Below are positions 36,487-44,515 of a stretch of DNA of 64,000 nucleotides, piece by piece. The notes under the pieces were generated by a model. It was not told where the DNA came from. It saw only the letters and a list, made by a program, of their open reading frames with translations, and searched no databases. The stretch covers positions 1,674,001 through 1,738,000 of the forward strand of contig CAWCYZ010000002.1 of assembly GCA_963799925.1 (NCBI GenBank), in the 5' to 3' direction. The DNA is from DATBQN01 sp963799925. Lineage in GTDB: Bacteria > Acidobacteriota > Thermoanaerobaculia > Multivoradales > UBA5704. Made by a program: the position numbers and the translations under genes. Position 1 is the stretch's first letter; each line of letters opens with the position of its first letter.

Positions 36487-37671
36487 TTGAAGCGCGGCGC
36501 GGTCGACTTGGTCGACGAGGCGCAGCTGCGCTCGAAGCTCGAGCGGGCGCGGAAGACCGGCAAGCCGCTCACCGTCAAGACCGGCTTCGACCCCTCCTCG
36601 CCCGATCTCCACCTCGGCCACACGGTGCTGCTGCGCAAGATGCGGCACTTCCAGCAGCTCGGCCACCGGGTGATCTTCCTGGTCGGCGACTTCACGGCGC
36701 GGATCGGCGACCCGACCGGCAAGAAGACGACCCGGCCGCAGCTCGACGAGGCAGCGGTCAAGGCCAATGCCGAGACCTACCAGCGCCAGGTCTTCCGTGT
36801 CCTCGACCGCGAGAAGACGGTCGTCGACTGGAACGACCGCTGGCTGGGGCAGCTCGGCTCGCACGGCATCGTCCGCCTCGCCGGCCGCTACACCCTGGCG
36901 CGGATGATGGAGCGCGAGGACTTCCGCACCCGCTACCAGGAGAACCAGCCGATCCACCTCCACGAGCTGCTCTATCCGCTCGTCCAGGGCTACGACTCCG
37001 TCTTCTTGCAAGCCGACGTCGAGCTCGGCGGCCACGACCAGATCTTCAATCTCCTCGTCGGCCGCGACCTGATGAAGGAGGAGGGCCTGGAGCCGCAGGT
37101 CGTGCTCACCGTGCCGCTCTTAGTCGGGCTCGACGGCAGCGACAAGATGTCGAAGAGCCTCGGCAACGCGATCGCCGTCGAGGACTCGCCGAAGGAGATG
37201 TACGGCAAGGCGATGTCGATCCCCGACACCCTCCTGTGGGACTGGTATCTGCTGCTGACCGACCTGTCGGAGGCGGAGATCGCGCGGCGCCGGGCCGCGG
37301 TCGAGGCGGGCCGCCTCCATCCCAAGGCGGCGAAGGGCGATCTCGCAGAGAGCCTCGTGGCCCAGTACCACGGCGCGGCGGCGGCGGCGGAAGCTGCGGC
37401 CGAGTTCGAGCGCATCTTCGCCGGCGGCGGCGTGCCGGACGAGATCGAGGAGCGCGAGCTCGCCGGGGGCGCGCGGCAGGTGCGCGCGATCCTCGCCGAA
37501 ACGAAGGCCGCGGCGTCGAGCAACGACGCCGTCCGCCTCGTCCGCCAGGGCGCGGTGACGATCGACGGCGAGCGCGCCGCCGACCCCTTCCGCGACCTCC
37601 CGCCGCGCCCCGAGCCGTACCTGTTCAAGGTGGGGAAGCGCCGCTTCGTGCGCGTCCGCCTGACCGCCTGA
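36487..37671 (+). CDS. tyrS: Tyrosyl-tRNA synthetase
   Basis: 394 residues from a TTG. Class I synthetase: TGFDPSSPDLHLGHTVLL (HLGH, residues 42-45), GDFTARIGDPTGK, GGHDQIFNLLVGRDLM and KMSKS (220-224), and a C-terminal S4 RNA-binding domain (about 335-394). The start is doubtful: conserved residues SSVDEQLALLKRG, usual at the N-terminus of this type, lie in frame upstream of the TTG, but no ATG, GTG or TTG precedes them after the GT2 stop at 36420. A small indel or a non-standard start in 36421-36470 is possible. Confidence 0.92.
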   Translation: MKRGAVDLVDEAQLRSKLERARKTGKPLTVKTGFDPSSPDLHLGHTVLLRKMRHFQQLGHRVIFLVGDFTARIGDPTGKKTTRPQLDEAAVKANAETYQRQVFRVLDREKTVVDWNDRWLGQLGSHGIVRLAGRYTLARMMEREDFRTRYQENQPIHLHELLYPLVQGYDSVFLQADVELGGHDQIFNLLVGRDLMKEEGLEPQVVLTVPLLVGLDGSDKMSKSLGNAIAVEDSPKEMYGKAMSIPDTLLWDWYLLLTDLSEAEIARRRAAVEAGRLHPKAAKGDLAESLVAQYHGAAAAAEAAAEFERIFAGGGVPDEIEERELAGGARQVRAILAETKAAASSNDAVRLVRQGAVTIDGERAADPFRDLPPRPEPYLFKVGKRRFVRVRLTA

Positions 37672-37693
37672 GCTCGGTCTCGCCCGCTTGGGT

Positions 37694-37699
37694 CATAAT
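37694..37699 (+). promoter_or_regulatory. -10 box of the apbE-like gene
   Basis: CATAAT, 9 bases before the ATG at 37709. Same spacing as in front of trmFO and hslV. Confidence 0.45.
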
Positions 37700-37708
37700 C
37701 GGCGACGG

Positions 37709-38845
37709 ATGCGCTGCCGAATCTCCGCCATGCTCCCCGCGCCGGTCCCCGACTTACCCCTGGCGCCGCTCGTCGCGCTGCTCCTCGCGCTGCTCCTCCC
37801 GCTGCTCCTCCCGGCGGCGGCGCCGGCCGCGCCGCCGCCGGTTCACGCCGACGGCAGCGCGTTCGGCCTCGCCGTGGCGATCGAGGTGCGCGACCTGCCC
37901 GCCGACACCGCGCGGGCGGCCGTCGCGGCGGCGCTCCGCGAGATCGCGGTCCTCGAGCGCGAGACCGACCCCGGATCACCGGCCGGCCCGGCGAAGCCGA
38001 TCGCCGGCACGCTCGCGGCGCTCAACGCGGCCGCGGGCCGCGGGCCGCAGCCGATCGAGCCGCATCTCTTCCAGGTCCTCTCCCGCGCCGCCGACTTCTG
38101 CCTCTGGTCGAACGGCGCGCACGGGCCGCTCGCCCGCGACCTCTACCGCCTGTGGGGCCATGGCGCGGTCGCCGCGGTGGCCGCGGCGCTCCCCGCGGAC
38201 GACAAGCTGGCCGCGGCGGTGAAGGCCGCCGCCTGCGGCCGGCTCGTCCTCGATCCCAAGGCGCATGCGGCGAGTCTCGCGGCCGGCGGCGGGATCGAGC
38301 TCTGGGGCTTCGCCGAGGGCGCCGCGGTCGATCGCGCGGTCGCGGCGCTGCGCGAGCGGGGGGTCGGCAACGCCATCGTCGGGATCGGCCGCATCTGGCG
38401 CGCCGTCGGCCCCGGGCCGGACGGCAAGGGATGGCGGGTCTCGCTCCCCGCCCTCGCCGGCATGCCGTCGCCGATCGGCGAGGTGCGCCTCAGCGACCAG
38501 TCGCTCGCCTTCGTCACCGCCGACGACCGTCCGCTCTCGATCGCCGGCGACGTCTTCTCGCCGCTCATCGACCAGCGCTCCGGGCGCCCGGTCGACGGGA
38601 TGCAGGCGGTCGCCGTCCGCACCCTCGACGGGCTCGATGCCGAGGCGCTCGCCGCGGGCCTCTTCATCCTCGGCACCCGCGAGGGCCAGCTCCGCGTCGG
38701 CGCCCTGCGCCCGGAGCCCTCGGTCGTCTGGGCTCTCGGCTCGGGCGCCGGCGCGCCGCTCCTCGTCGAGTATCACTGGTCGGCGACGGCGCCGAGGAAA
38801 CCGGACGCCGACGGCAGCCCGCGCCTGGTGCTCCCCGGGCACTGA
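37709..38845 (+). CDS. ApbE-like protein, probably catalytically degenerate
   Basis: 378 residues. N-terminal signal or anchor (LAPLVALLLALLLPLLLPAAAPA), then an ApbE fold: HGPLARDLYRLWG, GIELWGFAEGAAVDRAV (the GG-AKG segment), NAIVGIGRIWRAVG, and FSPLIDQRSGRPVDG with a following VRTLDGLDAEALAAGLFILG. In active flavin transferases the last block has A-D-x-L-S/A-T, with Asp and Thr holding magnesium; here it reads EALAA. The TSG motif is also replaced (VTADDRP). It is therefore likely a pseudo-enzyme or an ApbE with altered chemistry. It is convergent with the FMN-protein cluster, 11 bp from the cytochrome-b-like gene. Confidence 0.78.
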   Translation: MRCRISAMLPAPVPDLPLAPLVALLLALLLPLLLPAAAPAAPPPVHADGSAFGLAVAIEVRDLPADTARAAVAAALREIAVLERETDPGSPAGPAKPIAGTLAALNAAAGRGPQPIEPHLFQVLSRAADFCLWSNGAHGPLARDLYRLWGHGAVAAVAAALPADDKLAAAVKAAACGRLVLDPKAHAASLAAGGGIELWGFAEGAAVDRAVAALRERGVGNAIVGIGRIWRAVGPGPDGKGWRVSLPALAGMPSPIGEVRLSDQSLAFVTADDRPLSIAGDVFSPLIDQRSGRPVDGMQAVAVRTLDGLDAEALAAGLFILGTREGQLRVGALRPEPSVVWALGSGAGAPLLVEYHWSATAPRKPDADGSPRLVLPGH

Positions 38846-38856
38846 TCGCCGCGCCC

Positions 38857-39315
38857 TCAGGGCGGCGGAGCCACTCCCGCCAAACCCCCCCGGCGGCCGG
38901 CGGCGCGCGGCGTGAGCTGGTGGGCGAGATACCCGGCGAGCCAGAGCGCCGAGGCGCCGAGGTGGACGGCCGCCCAGACCTTCCGCCAGGCATCGTCGAC
39001 CGCGGTCTGCAGCAGATAGCCGGAGGCGGTCATCGGCAGGAGGGTGACGGCGAGGGCGACGCCGCTCCGGCGGCGGGCGGGCTGCCCCGAGCGCCAGCCG
39101 CCCCAGACGTGTCGCCGCCAGATCAGGCCGGCGGCGAAGACGAGGAGCGGCGCCGCGAGGACGTGGAGGTGCTGCACGGCCGGCTGCCAGGGATGATGGA
39201 CGACGGCGTACGGATCGGCCGGCTGCAGGAGATAGAGCATCCAGGCGTAGACCAGGCCGGTGCCGCCGACGAGGACGGTCGCGGCATGGAGCAGCCACAG
39301 CTCGGTGCGGCTCAT
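38857..39315 (-). CDS. Small cytochrome-b-like membrane protein
   Basis: 152 residues with four helices (about 7-28, 46-68, 84-104, 112-135). Histidines sit in the helices where b-type haem ligands are expected: H10 in LLHAATV, HLHVLAAP in helix 2, and AAVHLGAS with YLAHQL in helix 4. This resembles DUF4405 or cytochrome b561-like subunits that pass electrons across the membrane to flavin carriers. The start overlaps the stop of the FMN-binding gene (ATGA). A role as the quinol-to-FMN electron step is inference from context; the haem call needs experiment. Confidence 0.6.
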   Translation of the reverse strand: MSRTELWLLHAATVLVGGTGLVYAWMLYLLQPADPYAVVHHPWQPAVQHLHVLAAPLLVFAAGLIWRRHVWGGWRSGQPARRRSGVALAVTLLPMTASGYLLQTAVDDAWRKVWAAVHLGASALWLAGYLAHQLTPRAAGRRGGLAGVAPPP

Positions 39316-39899
39316 CGCCGCGGCTTCTCCGCCGCGGGGCCGCCCGGAGCGGGCGCCGTCTTCTCGCGCTCGGCGAGGACTTGGTGGAGCGCCAGCACCC
39401 GGCGTACGGCGGCGGTCGTCGCCCGCGCGGTGAGCGTCGCGCCGGCGACCGGCCGGATGCCGCGCGCGAGATCGAGCTCGGCGTCCAAGCCCCTGCCGGC
39501 GAACTGCCCGTACCAGGCGCCCCGCGGCATGTACTCCTCCGGCTCGTGGAACGCCAGCACCTCGACCCGCGCCACCTTGCCGCGCGGATCGACGACCACC
39601 ATCACCGTCTCGGGGAGCGTCCGCACCCGGTGGTTGTCGAAGTAGGCGGTGCCCGCCGGCTTGCCGTCGCGCATCGCGGCATAGTAGGTCACGAGCGCGC
39701 TCGTCACCTCGACTCCGGCGCGCTGCCGGGCGCGCTGCAGCTCGTCCGTCTTGAGGTACGCCGTGCGGCGCGCGACCTGAGCGCCGGGAAAGGCGAGCTT
39801 CAGCGCCTCGTCGACGGTCAGGAAGACCTTGGCGGCGGCGGGCGAGGCGAGGATCGCCGCGCTCAGGATGGCGACGGGGACATAGCGAGCGGACATCAT
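39312..39899 (-). CDS. Exported FMN-binding domain protein
   Basis: 195 residues with a signal peptide (1-23). The FMN_bind domain contains GTAYFDNHRVRTLPETVMV, then VDPRGKVARVEVLAFHEPEEY and the flavinylation motif AGATLT at 152-157, in which T157 is the expected Thr for covalent FMN linkage by ApbE, as in NqrC and RnfG. The presence of an intact ApbE gene four genes upstream supports this. It is coupled to the cytochrome-b-like gene. It would carry electrons in the periplasm or at the outer face of the inner membrane. Confidence 0.88.
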   Translation of the reverse strand: MMSARYVPVAILSAAILASPAAAKVFLTVDEALKLAFPGAQVARRTAYLKTDELQRARQRAGVEVTSALVTYYAAMRDGKPAGTAYFDNHRVRTLPETVMVVVDPRGKVARVEVLAFHEPEEYMPRGAWYGQFAGRGLDAELDLARGIRPVAGATLTARATTAAVRRVLALHQVLAEREKTAPAPGGPAAEKPRR

Positions 39900-39911
39900 T
39901 CACCCCTTCGC

Positions 39912-41390
39912 CTAGAAGATGTACCCGAGGGCCAGGTTGAAGCGGTCGAGCCCGCTGCCGGCGCGGTTGTCGTAGTTCTGGTAGTCGGCCTTGAAGATCA
40001 CCTGCGCAATGGGGTGGTAGGCGAGCCCCGCCGTCCAGATGCGGGTGTCGTTCGCCGGATCGGCCGCGAAGCCGGTGGGCACCGACGCCTGGGTGTTCAG
40101 GCGCTCGTAGCGCACGAAGGGGAGGAGGGCCTGCTCGCCGTGCGGCCAGGCCGCGAAGAGGTCGTAGCCGACCTCGACGTAACCGCCGGAGAGGCGGTTG
40201 CCGACGGACTCGGCGCCCGCGAGCTCCTGGATGCGGTCGAGCTCGGCGACGTCCGCGAGCGACGCCTGCGCGGCGAGGGCCCGCACCTGGAGGCCGCGGT
40301 AGCTCCAGGTGAGGTGGCCCTCGACCAGCGTCGTGCCGACGTGGAGGCGGCGGCCGGCGGCGGTCGTCAGGCCCTGGCCGGAGCCGCCGCGGAAGACGGA
40401 GAAGCCGGTGACGAGCCCCGGCCGCGGCGTCCAGTCGAGCCGGACGACGCCGGCGAGGTCGTCGGCCTTGGCCTGCGAGCCCTCGGCGCTCCCCTCCGCC
40501 AGCCCGGCGGCCGAGAACCCCGACGCGTCGAGGCCGCCGGTCAGGTAGGCGCGGTAGGCGAGCTGTCCCGCCTCGCCATAGATGCCGACGCCGCTCTCGC
40601 GCCAGGTGGAGGGGATGAGGAAGCTCTCGACGTCGGGCCGGCGGGCGGAGAGGAACGTCGTCGGCTCGTGGAGCTCGTTGAGGATTCCCACCGGCATCAG
40701 GAGCAGGCCGCCGCGGAACGACAGCGCCGGCCGCCAGCGGTAGTCGAGATAGGCGAACTCGACCGCCGCCTCGCCTCCCTTCTCGGTGTTGGCGTGCTCC
40801 CACTCGAGCTCGGAGTTGAGCAGCCAGCGGTCGGTCCATTTGTAGCCGAGGTAGACGACGCCGCGCAGGAGGTCGAGGCGATCGCTCTCGGCCGCCGGCG
40901 AGCCGTCGTCGCGCCGGCTGCGGAAGTTCTGGTAGAGCGCCTCGCCGTAGCCGCCGATCGAGACGCCGCGCTGCGTGCGGTAGATCTTCGAAGCCGCCGG
41001 CCCCATCCCCCGCTCGGCAGCGGTGGCGCCCGCCACCTCCTCGCCCAGCTTCAGCCGCTCGATCTCCTGGGCGAGGATGTCCAGCCGGCGGTCGATCTCG
41101 GCGAGGCGGGCCGGGTCGCCGGCGGAATCTGCCGCCGGGCGCGCCGCGGTCGCCATGCGCGCCAGCTCCGCCTTGAGCGCCGCGACTTCTTTTTCCAGGC
41201 GCGTGAGACGGGCCTCGAGGCCCTCGCCCGGCGGCCCGCTCGCCGGCCCGGCACCGCTCTCCTGGGGGCGGGAGGCGACAGCCGAAAGGGCCGTATCGGC
41301 CGAGAATGCGCTGCAAGAGAGGGCGAGAGCTGCGGACAGCAGGATCACCCACGGCCGGCGGCGCGGGGCAAACCCATCGCGATGACTCAT
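39912..41390 (-). CDS. Porin-like outer-membrane protein with N-terminal coiled coil
   Basis: 492 residues from ATG 41390 (ribosome site gggagac). Signal peptide to about residue 30, then a coiled coil (EARLTRLEKEVAALKAELARM and RLAEIDRRLDILAQEIERL), a layout of trimeric porins that anchor to the cell wall. The barrel begins at GVSIGGYGEALYQNF and ends ALGYIF with C-terminal Phe. Segments such as WLLNSELEWEH, GILNELHEP and AVEFAYLDYRW match porin families that include OprO/OprP-like and iron-regulated proteins. Located between the FMN-binding protein and apbE, it may supply the pore for iron or for a redox mediator. Confidence 0.75.
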   Translation of the reverse strand: MSHRDGFAPRRRPWVILLSAALALSCSAFSADTALSAVASRPQESGAGPASGPPGEGLEARLTRLEKEVAALKAELARMATAARPAADSAGDPARLAEIDRRLDILAQEIERLKLGEEVAGATAAERGMGPAASKIYRTQRGVSIGGYGEALYQNFRSRRDDGSPAAESDRLDLLRGVVYLGYKWTDRWLLNSELEWEHANTEKGGEAAVEFAYLDYRWRPALSFRGGLLLMPVGILNELHEPTTFLSARRPDVESFLIPSTWRESGVGIYGEAGQLAYRAYLTGGLDASGFSAAGLAEGSAEGSQAKADDLAGVVRLDWTPRPGLVTGFSVFRGGSGQGLTTAAGRRLHVGTTLVEGHLTWSYRGLQVRALAAQASLADVAELDRIQELAGAESVGNRLSGGYVEVGYDLFAAWPHGEQALLPFVRYERLNTQASVPTGFAADPANDTRIWTAGLAYHPIAQVIFKADYQNYDNRAGSGLDRFNLALGYIF

Positions 41391-41514
41391 GTAGAGTCTC
41401 CCTGTGGGCCCGCTCGCGCGGGCCTGCGAGTGGAGCGGCGAGGCGGACCTGGTTGGCACCGCCGCCTCGTCGTTCCTGGTTCTCGGGCTTCGTCCCCTCG
41501 CCCGGCGGCGGCTC

Positions 41515-42596
41515 CTACGGGGACTCCCTCTCCAAGCTCACGTCCTCCGTTAGGACCGCCAGCCTGCCGCGCAGGCCGCGGCTGGCGCGGGCGACGAGCC
41601 GGCCGTTCTCCGGCACCAGGATCAGCACCTCGATCTCCGGATGCGCCGCCGCCCAGGCGAGCGCCCGCTCCGGGCCCATCACGAAGAGGCCGGTCGACAG
41701 GCAGTCGGCGACGAGCGGATCGGCCGCCCAGGCGGTGACGCTCCCGAAGTCGGGCGCCGGCCGGCCGGTCCGCGGATCGAGGAGATGGCCGTAGCGCCGG
41801 CCGTCCACCACGACGGCGCGCTCGCTGTTGCCGGAGGTCGAGAGCGAGCCACGGTCGAGGCGCGCCGCGATCACCGGCCGGTCGCGCCGGCGCGGGTCGG
41901 CGATGTCGACCGTCCAGGCCGGTCCTGCCCGCCGTCCCGCGCTCCACACGGCCACCTGGCCGCCCAGATCGAGCAGGGCGCGGTAGGCACCGAGCTCGGC
42001 CGCGGTTCCCGGAACGGTCGAGCGCCGCGAGCGCGTCCCGCAGCGCCGCGCCCTTGCCCCAGCCCCCCTCCTCGATCGTCAGCTCGGGCCGCCGCCGGAT
42101 CGCCGCGCGCCCCGCGAGAGCGAGCCCGGAGAAGCCGGTCGCCGCGACGGCGCGGGCGAGCTCGTCCGCCGCCGGCACCCGGCCGCCGTGGCGCAGGCCC
42201 CAGGCGGCGACGAGCGGTCCGACCGTGGGATCGAAGGCGCCGCCGGTGGCGCGGGCGCACTCGAGGGCGCCGCGGAGGTCGGCGGCCAGGGCCGGCGAGA
42301 GCGGGAAGGGCGATGCCGGCCGGCGCGCGGTTGAGGCGCGCCAGCTCGGTGTCGTCACGCCAGGTCGAGAGGCGCGCCTCCGCCGCCTCGATCGCGGCGA
42401 CCGCGCGCTCGCTCGCCGCGAGGCCGCCGGCGCGGTCGGCCGCTTCGATCGTCAGCGCGAGCGAAGTCCCCATGAGCGCCAGCCGGCGCTCGACGACGAC
42501 CGGCCTCGGCGCGGGGCCGGCGCTCGCCGGCGCGCCGCCCGGCAGGGTCGCGGCGAGGGCGAGGGCGGCGAGCGCCATGCCGCGGGCGCCCCTCAC
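41515..42596 (-). CDS. apbE: FAD:protein FMN transferase ApbE; frameshifted
   Basis: Attaches FMN from FAD to Thr in FMN-binding proteins. All motifs are present across three frames: GTSLALTIEA, STWRDDTELARLNRA, then TGGAFDPTVGPLVAAWGL, IEEGGWGKGAALRDALAAL, WTVDIADP, LSTSGNSERAVVVDGRRYGHLLDPRTGRPA, and VADCLSTGLFVMG, with the magnesium-binding Asp and Thr intact. Removing one base at the GGG of 42308-42310 and one at the CCC of 42008-42010 yields a continuous protein. The GTG at 42596 overlaps the ATPase stop (GTGA) and gives a signal peptide; an ATG at 42578 is an alternative. Likely a functional gene with sequence errors. Confidence 0.8.
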
Positions 42597-43669
42597 GCCT
42601 CGGGCTCCACGGTCCGCGGCCCGCCGCAGCAGGCGCCGCCGGGCGGGATCGGACGGCCGTGCGGACAGCGGGTGGGGTGATCGAGGAAGGCGCAGACCTG
42701 ATCCTCGAAACCGGGGGCGAGCGGCCGCTCGGCGCCGCACTCGGCCGAGAGCGGGTGGCCGAGCGTGCGCGCCAGGAGCACCTCGGCGAGGCGCGCCCGG
42801 CGGACAGCGGGGGCGGCCTCGGCCCGGCCGCGCTCGGTGAAGGCGATGCGGCCGTCGACGAAGGCGAGGAGGCCGGCGGCGAGGAGCTCGGCCACGCCGC
42901 GGCGCGCCACCGAGACCGCGGCGCCGTCCTCCTCGAGCAGCCGCCAGAGGTCGACGAGGGCCGACTGCAGCTCGGTCTCCTGCGGCCGCGGCGGCGCCGC
43001 CAGGCGCCCGTGCTCGAGGCGGACCTCGCGGTCGGCGCGGGCGGCGATCTCCGGGTCATGGGTGACGAGGACGAGCGTGTGGCCGCGCTCGTGGAGGTCC
43101 TGGAGGAGCGCCATCACCAGGGCCTCGTTGACCGCGTCGAGGTTGCCGGTCGGCTCGTCGGCGAGGACGAGCGGCGGGTGGTTGATGAGCGCGCGCGCGA
43201 TGCAGACGCGCTGCTGCTCGCCCCCCGAGAGCTCGGAGGGCAGGTGCTCGAGCCGGCCGCCGAGCCCCACCTGGCGGAGAGCCTCCTCGGCCTCGCCGCG
43301 GTCGGTCATGCTGTGGACGTACTGCGCCAGCATCACGTTCTCGAGCGCGGTCAGGTAGGGGATGAGGTGGAACTGCTGGAAGACGAGGCCGACGGTCCGC
43401 TGGCGGTAGCGCGCCAGGTCGCGGGTGGAGAGGCCGGCGAGGTCGAGGCCGTCGACCTCGACGCGGCCGGAGGTCGGGTGGTCGAGCCCGGAGAGGATGT
43501 TCAAGAGCGTCGTCTTGCCGGACCCCGACGGCCCGGTCACCGCCACCCACTCGCCGCGGCCGGCGGCGAGCGTCAGCTCGTCCAGCGCGGCGAGCGAGCC
43601 GAATCGCCGGGTGAGGCCCTCGACCGCGAGGAAGGGAGCGCGCGACGCCGTCTCGACCATCGCCGTCAT
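42593..43669 (-). CDS. ABC transporter ATPase fused to a DtxR-like metal-sensing domain
   Basis: 358 residues. The first 225 form a MacB/LolD-type ATPase: Walker A GPSGSGKT (46-53), Q-loop FQQFHLIP, signature LSGGEQQR (147-154), Walker B VLADEP (168-173), switch His204. From about 232 a second domain follows with the pattern of iron-dependent repressors: a degenerate winged helix (DLWRLLEEDGAAVSVARRGV, then LAAGLLAFVDGRIAFTERGR), then AEVLLARTLGHPL, C311xxE314, and HPTRCPHGRPIPPGGACC. In DtxR/MntR such Cys and Glu positions and the CPHGNPIP loop belong to the metal and dimer region. It overlaps the permease stop (ATGA). Metal binding could gate ATPase activity. Confidence 0.85.
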   Translation of the reverse strand: MTAMVETASRAPFLAVEGLTRRFGSLAALDELTLAAGRGEWVAVTGPSGSGKTTLLNILSGLDHPTSGRVEVDGLDLAGLSTRDLARYRQRTVGLVFQQFHLIPYLTALENVMLAQYVHSMTDRGEAEEALRQVGLGGRLEHLPSELSGGEQQRVCIARALINHPPLVLADEPTGNLDAVNEALVMALLQDLHERGHTLVLVTHDPEIAARADREVRLEHGRLAAPPRPQETELQSALVDLWRLLEEDGAAVSVARRGVAELLAAGLLAFVDGRIAFTERGRAEAAPAVRRARLAEVLLARTLGHPLSAECGAERPLAPGFEDQVCAFLDHPTRCPHGRPIPPGGACCGGPRTVEPEA

Positions 43670-44499
43670 TCGCCGCCGCGGAGGACCCCGGCGACGTCCA
43701 GCCGCTCGACCCGCGAGAGGGCGATGGCCATCGAGAGGCCGACGACCGCGACCGCGGCGAGGGCCGCCCCGGCGGCGCCGGAGAGGGTGAGGGCGAGCGC
43801 CGGCCCGCCGCCGCCCGGTCCCAGCAGGTGGTCGGCGAGCCAGCCGGCCGCGAGCTCGCCCGCGACCTCGCCGGCGAGGCCGGCGACGAGGGCCGCGGCG
43901 AGGAGCTCGGCGGCGAAGAACCCGGCCACCCGCCGCCCGGTGTAGCCGAGGGCGAGGAAGAGGCTGATCTCCGCCCGCCGCTCGCCGACCAGCGCGGCGG
44001 TCGCCGCGCCGACGGAGAGGAGCGCCAGCGCCAGCGACACCGCGGAGACGGCGGCGAGGACGAGGGTGAGCCGCCGGGTGAGCCGCGCGTCCGACTCGCT
44101 CGTCTTCAGGAGCGGCGTCGCCTCGACCCCCGGGACGCTCGCCTCGACGGCTTGGGCGACCGCCGTCAGCCGCCGCGGATCGGCGCGGAGGTCCAAGCGC
44201 GCGAAGCCGCCGGCGCCGGTTCCCGCCGGCGCCGGGACCCCGGTCGCCGCGGTGACGCCGGGGACCGCGCGCACCCGCGCCAGCTCCGCCGCGGGGATCG
44301 CCGGCAGGCCGCCGACCTGGGGGCGGACGGTCAGGTTGGGGCCGAAGGCGGCGAGGCTGGCGCCCAGGCGGTCCTCGACCCGCACCGAGAAGCCGGCGAG
44401 GGTGGCGACCGTCCCCGCCGCCACCGCCACCGCCGTCGCGATCAGCGCCAGCTGGCGCGAGCGGCGGCGCAGGCTGGCGGCGGCGAGACGCAGGACCAT
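43666..44499 (-). CDS. FtsX/MacB-type ABC permease
   Basis: 277 residues, start ATG 44499. One N-terminal helix (QLALIATAVAVAAGTVATLAG), a periplasmic domain (about 40-150) and three C-terminal helices with VGERRAEISLFLALGYTGRRV, the coupling segment typical of MacB_PCD/FtsX permeases. Second of two adjacent permeases; the pair would form the heterodimeric channel. In the p19/FTR1 iron clusters of other bacteria two such permeases and one ATPase accompany FTR1. The stop overlaps the ATPase start. Confidence 0.87.
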   Translation of the reverse strand: MVLRLAAASLRRRSRQLALIATAVAVAAGTVATLAGFSVRVEDRLGASLAAFGPNLTVRPQVGGLPAIPAAELARVRAVPGVTAATGVPAPAGTGAGGFARLDLRADPRRLTAVAQAVEASVPGVEATPLLKTSESDARLTRRLTLVLAAVSAVSLALALLSVGAATAALVGERRAEISLFLALGYTGRRVAGFFAAELLAAALVAGLAGEVAGELAAGWLADHLLGPGGGGPALALTLSGAAGAALAAVAVVGLSMAIALSRVERLDVAGVLRGGE

Positions 44500-44515
44500 G
44501 GGTGAGGACCGGGGA

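Noticed and set aside
38857..39315. MsrQ or NapH-like subunit
   Set aside because: Only about 150 residues and four helices; lacks MsrQ motifs. Called cytochrome-b-like instead.
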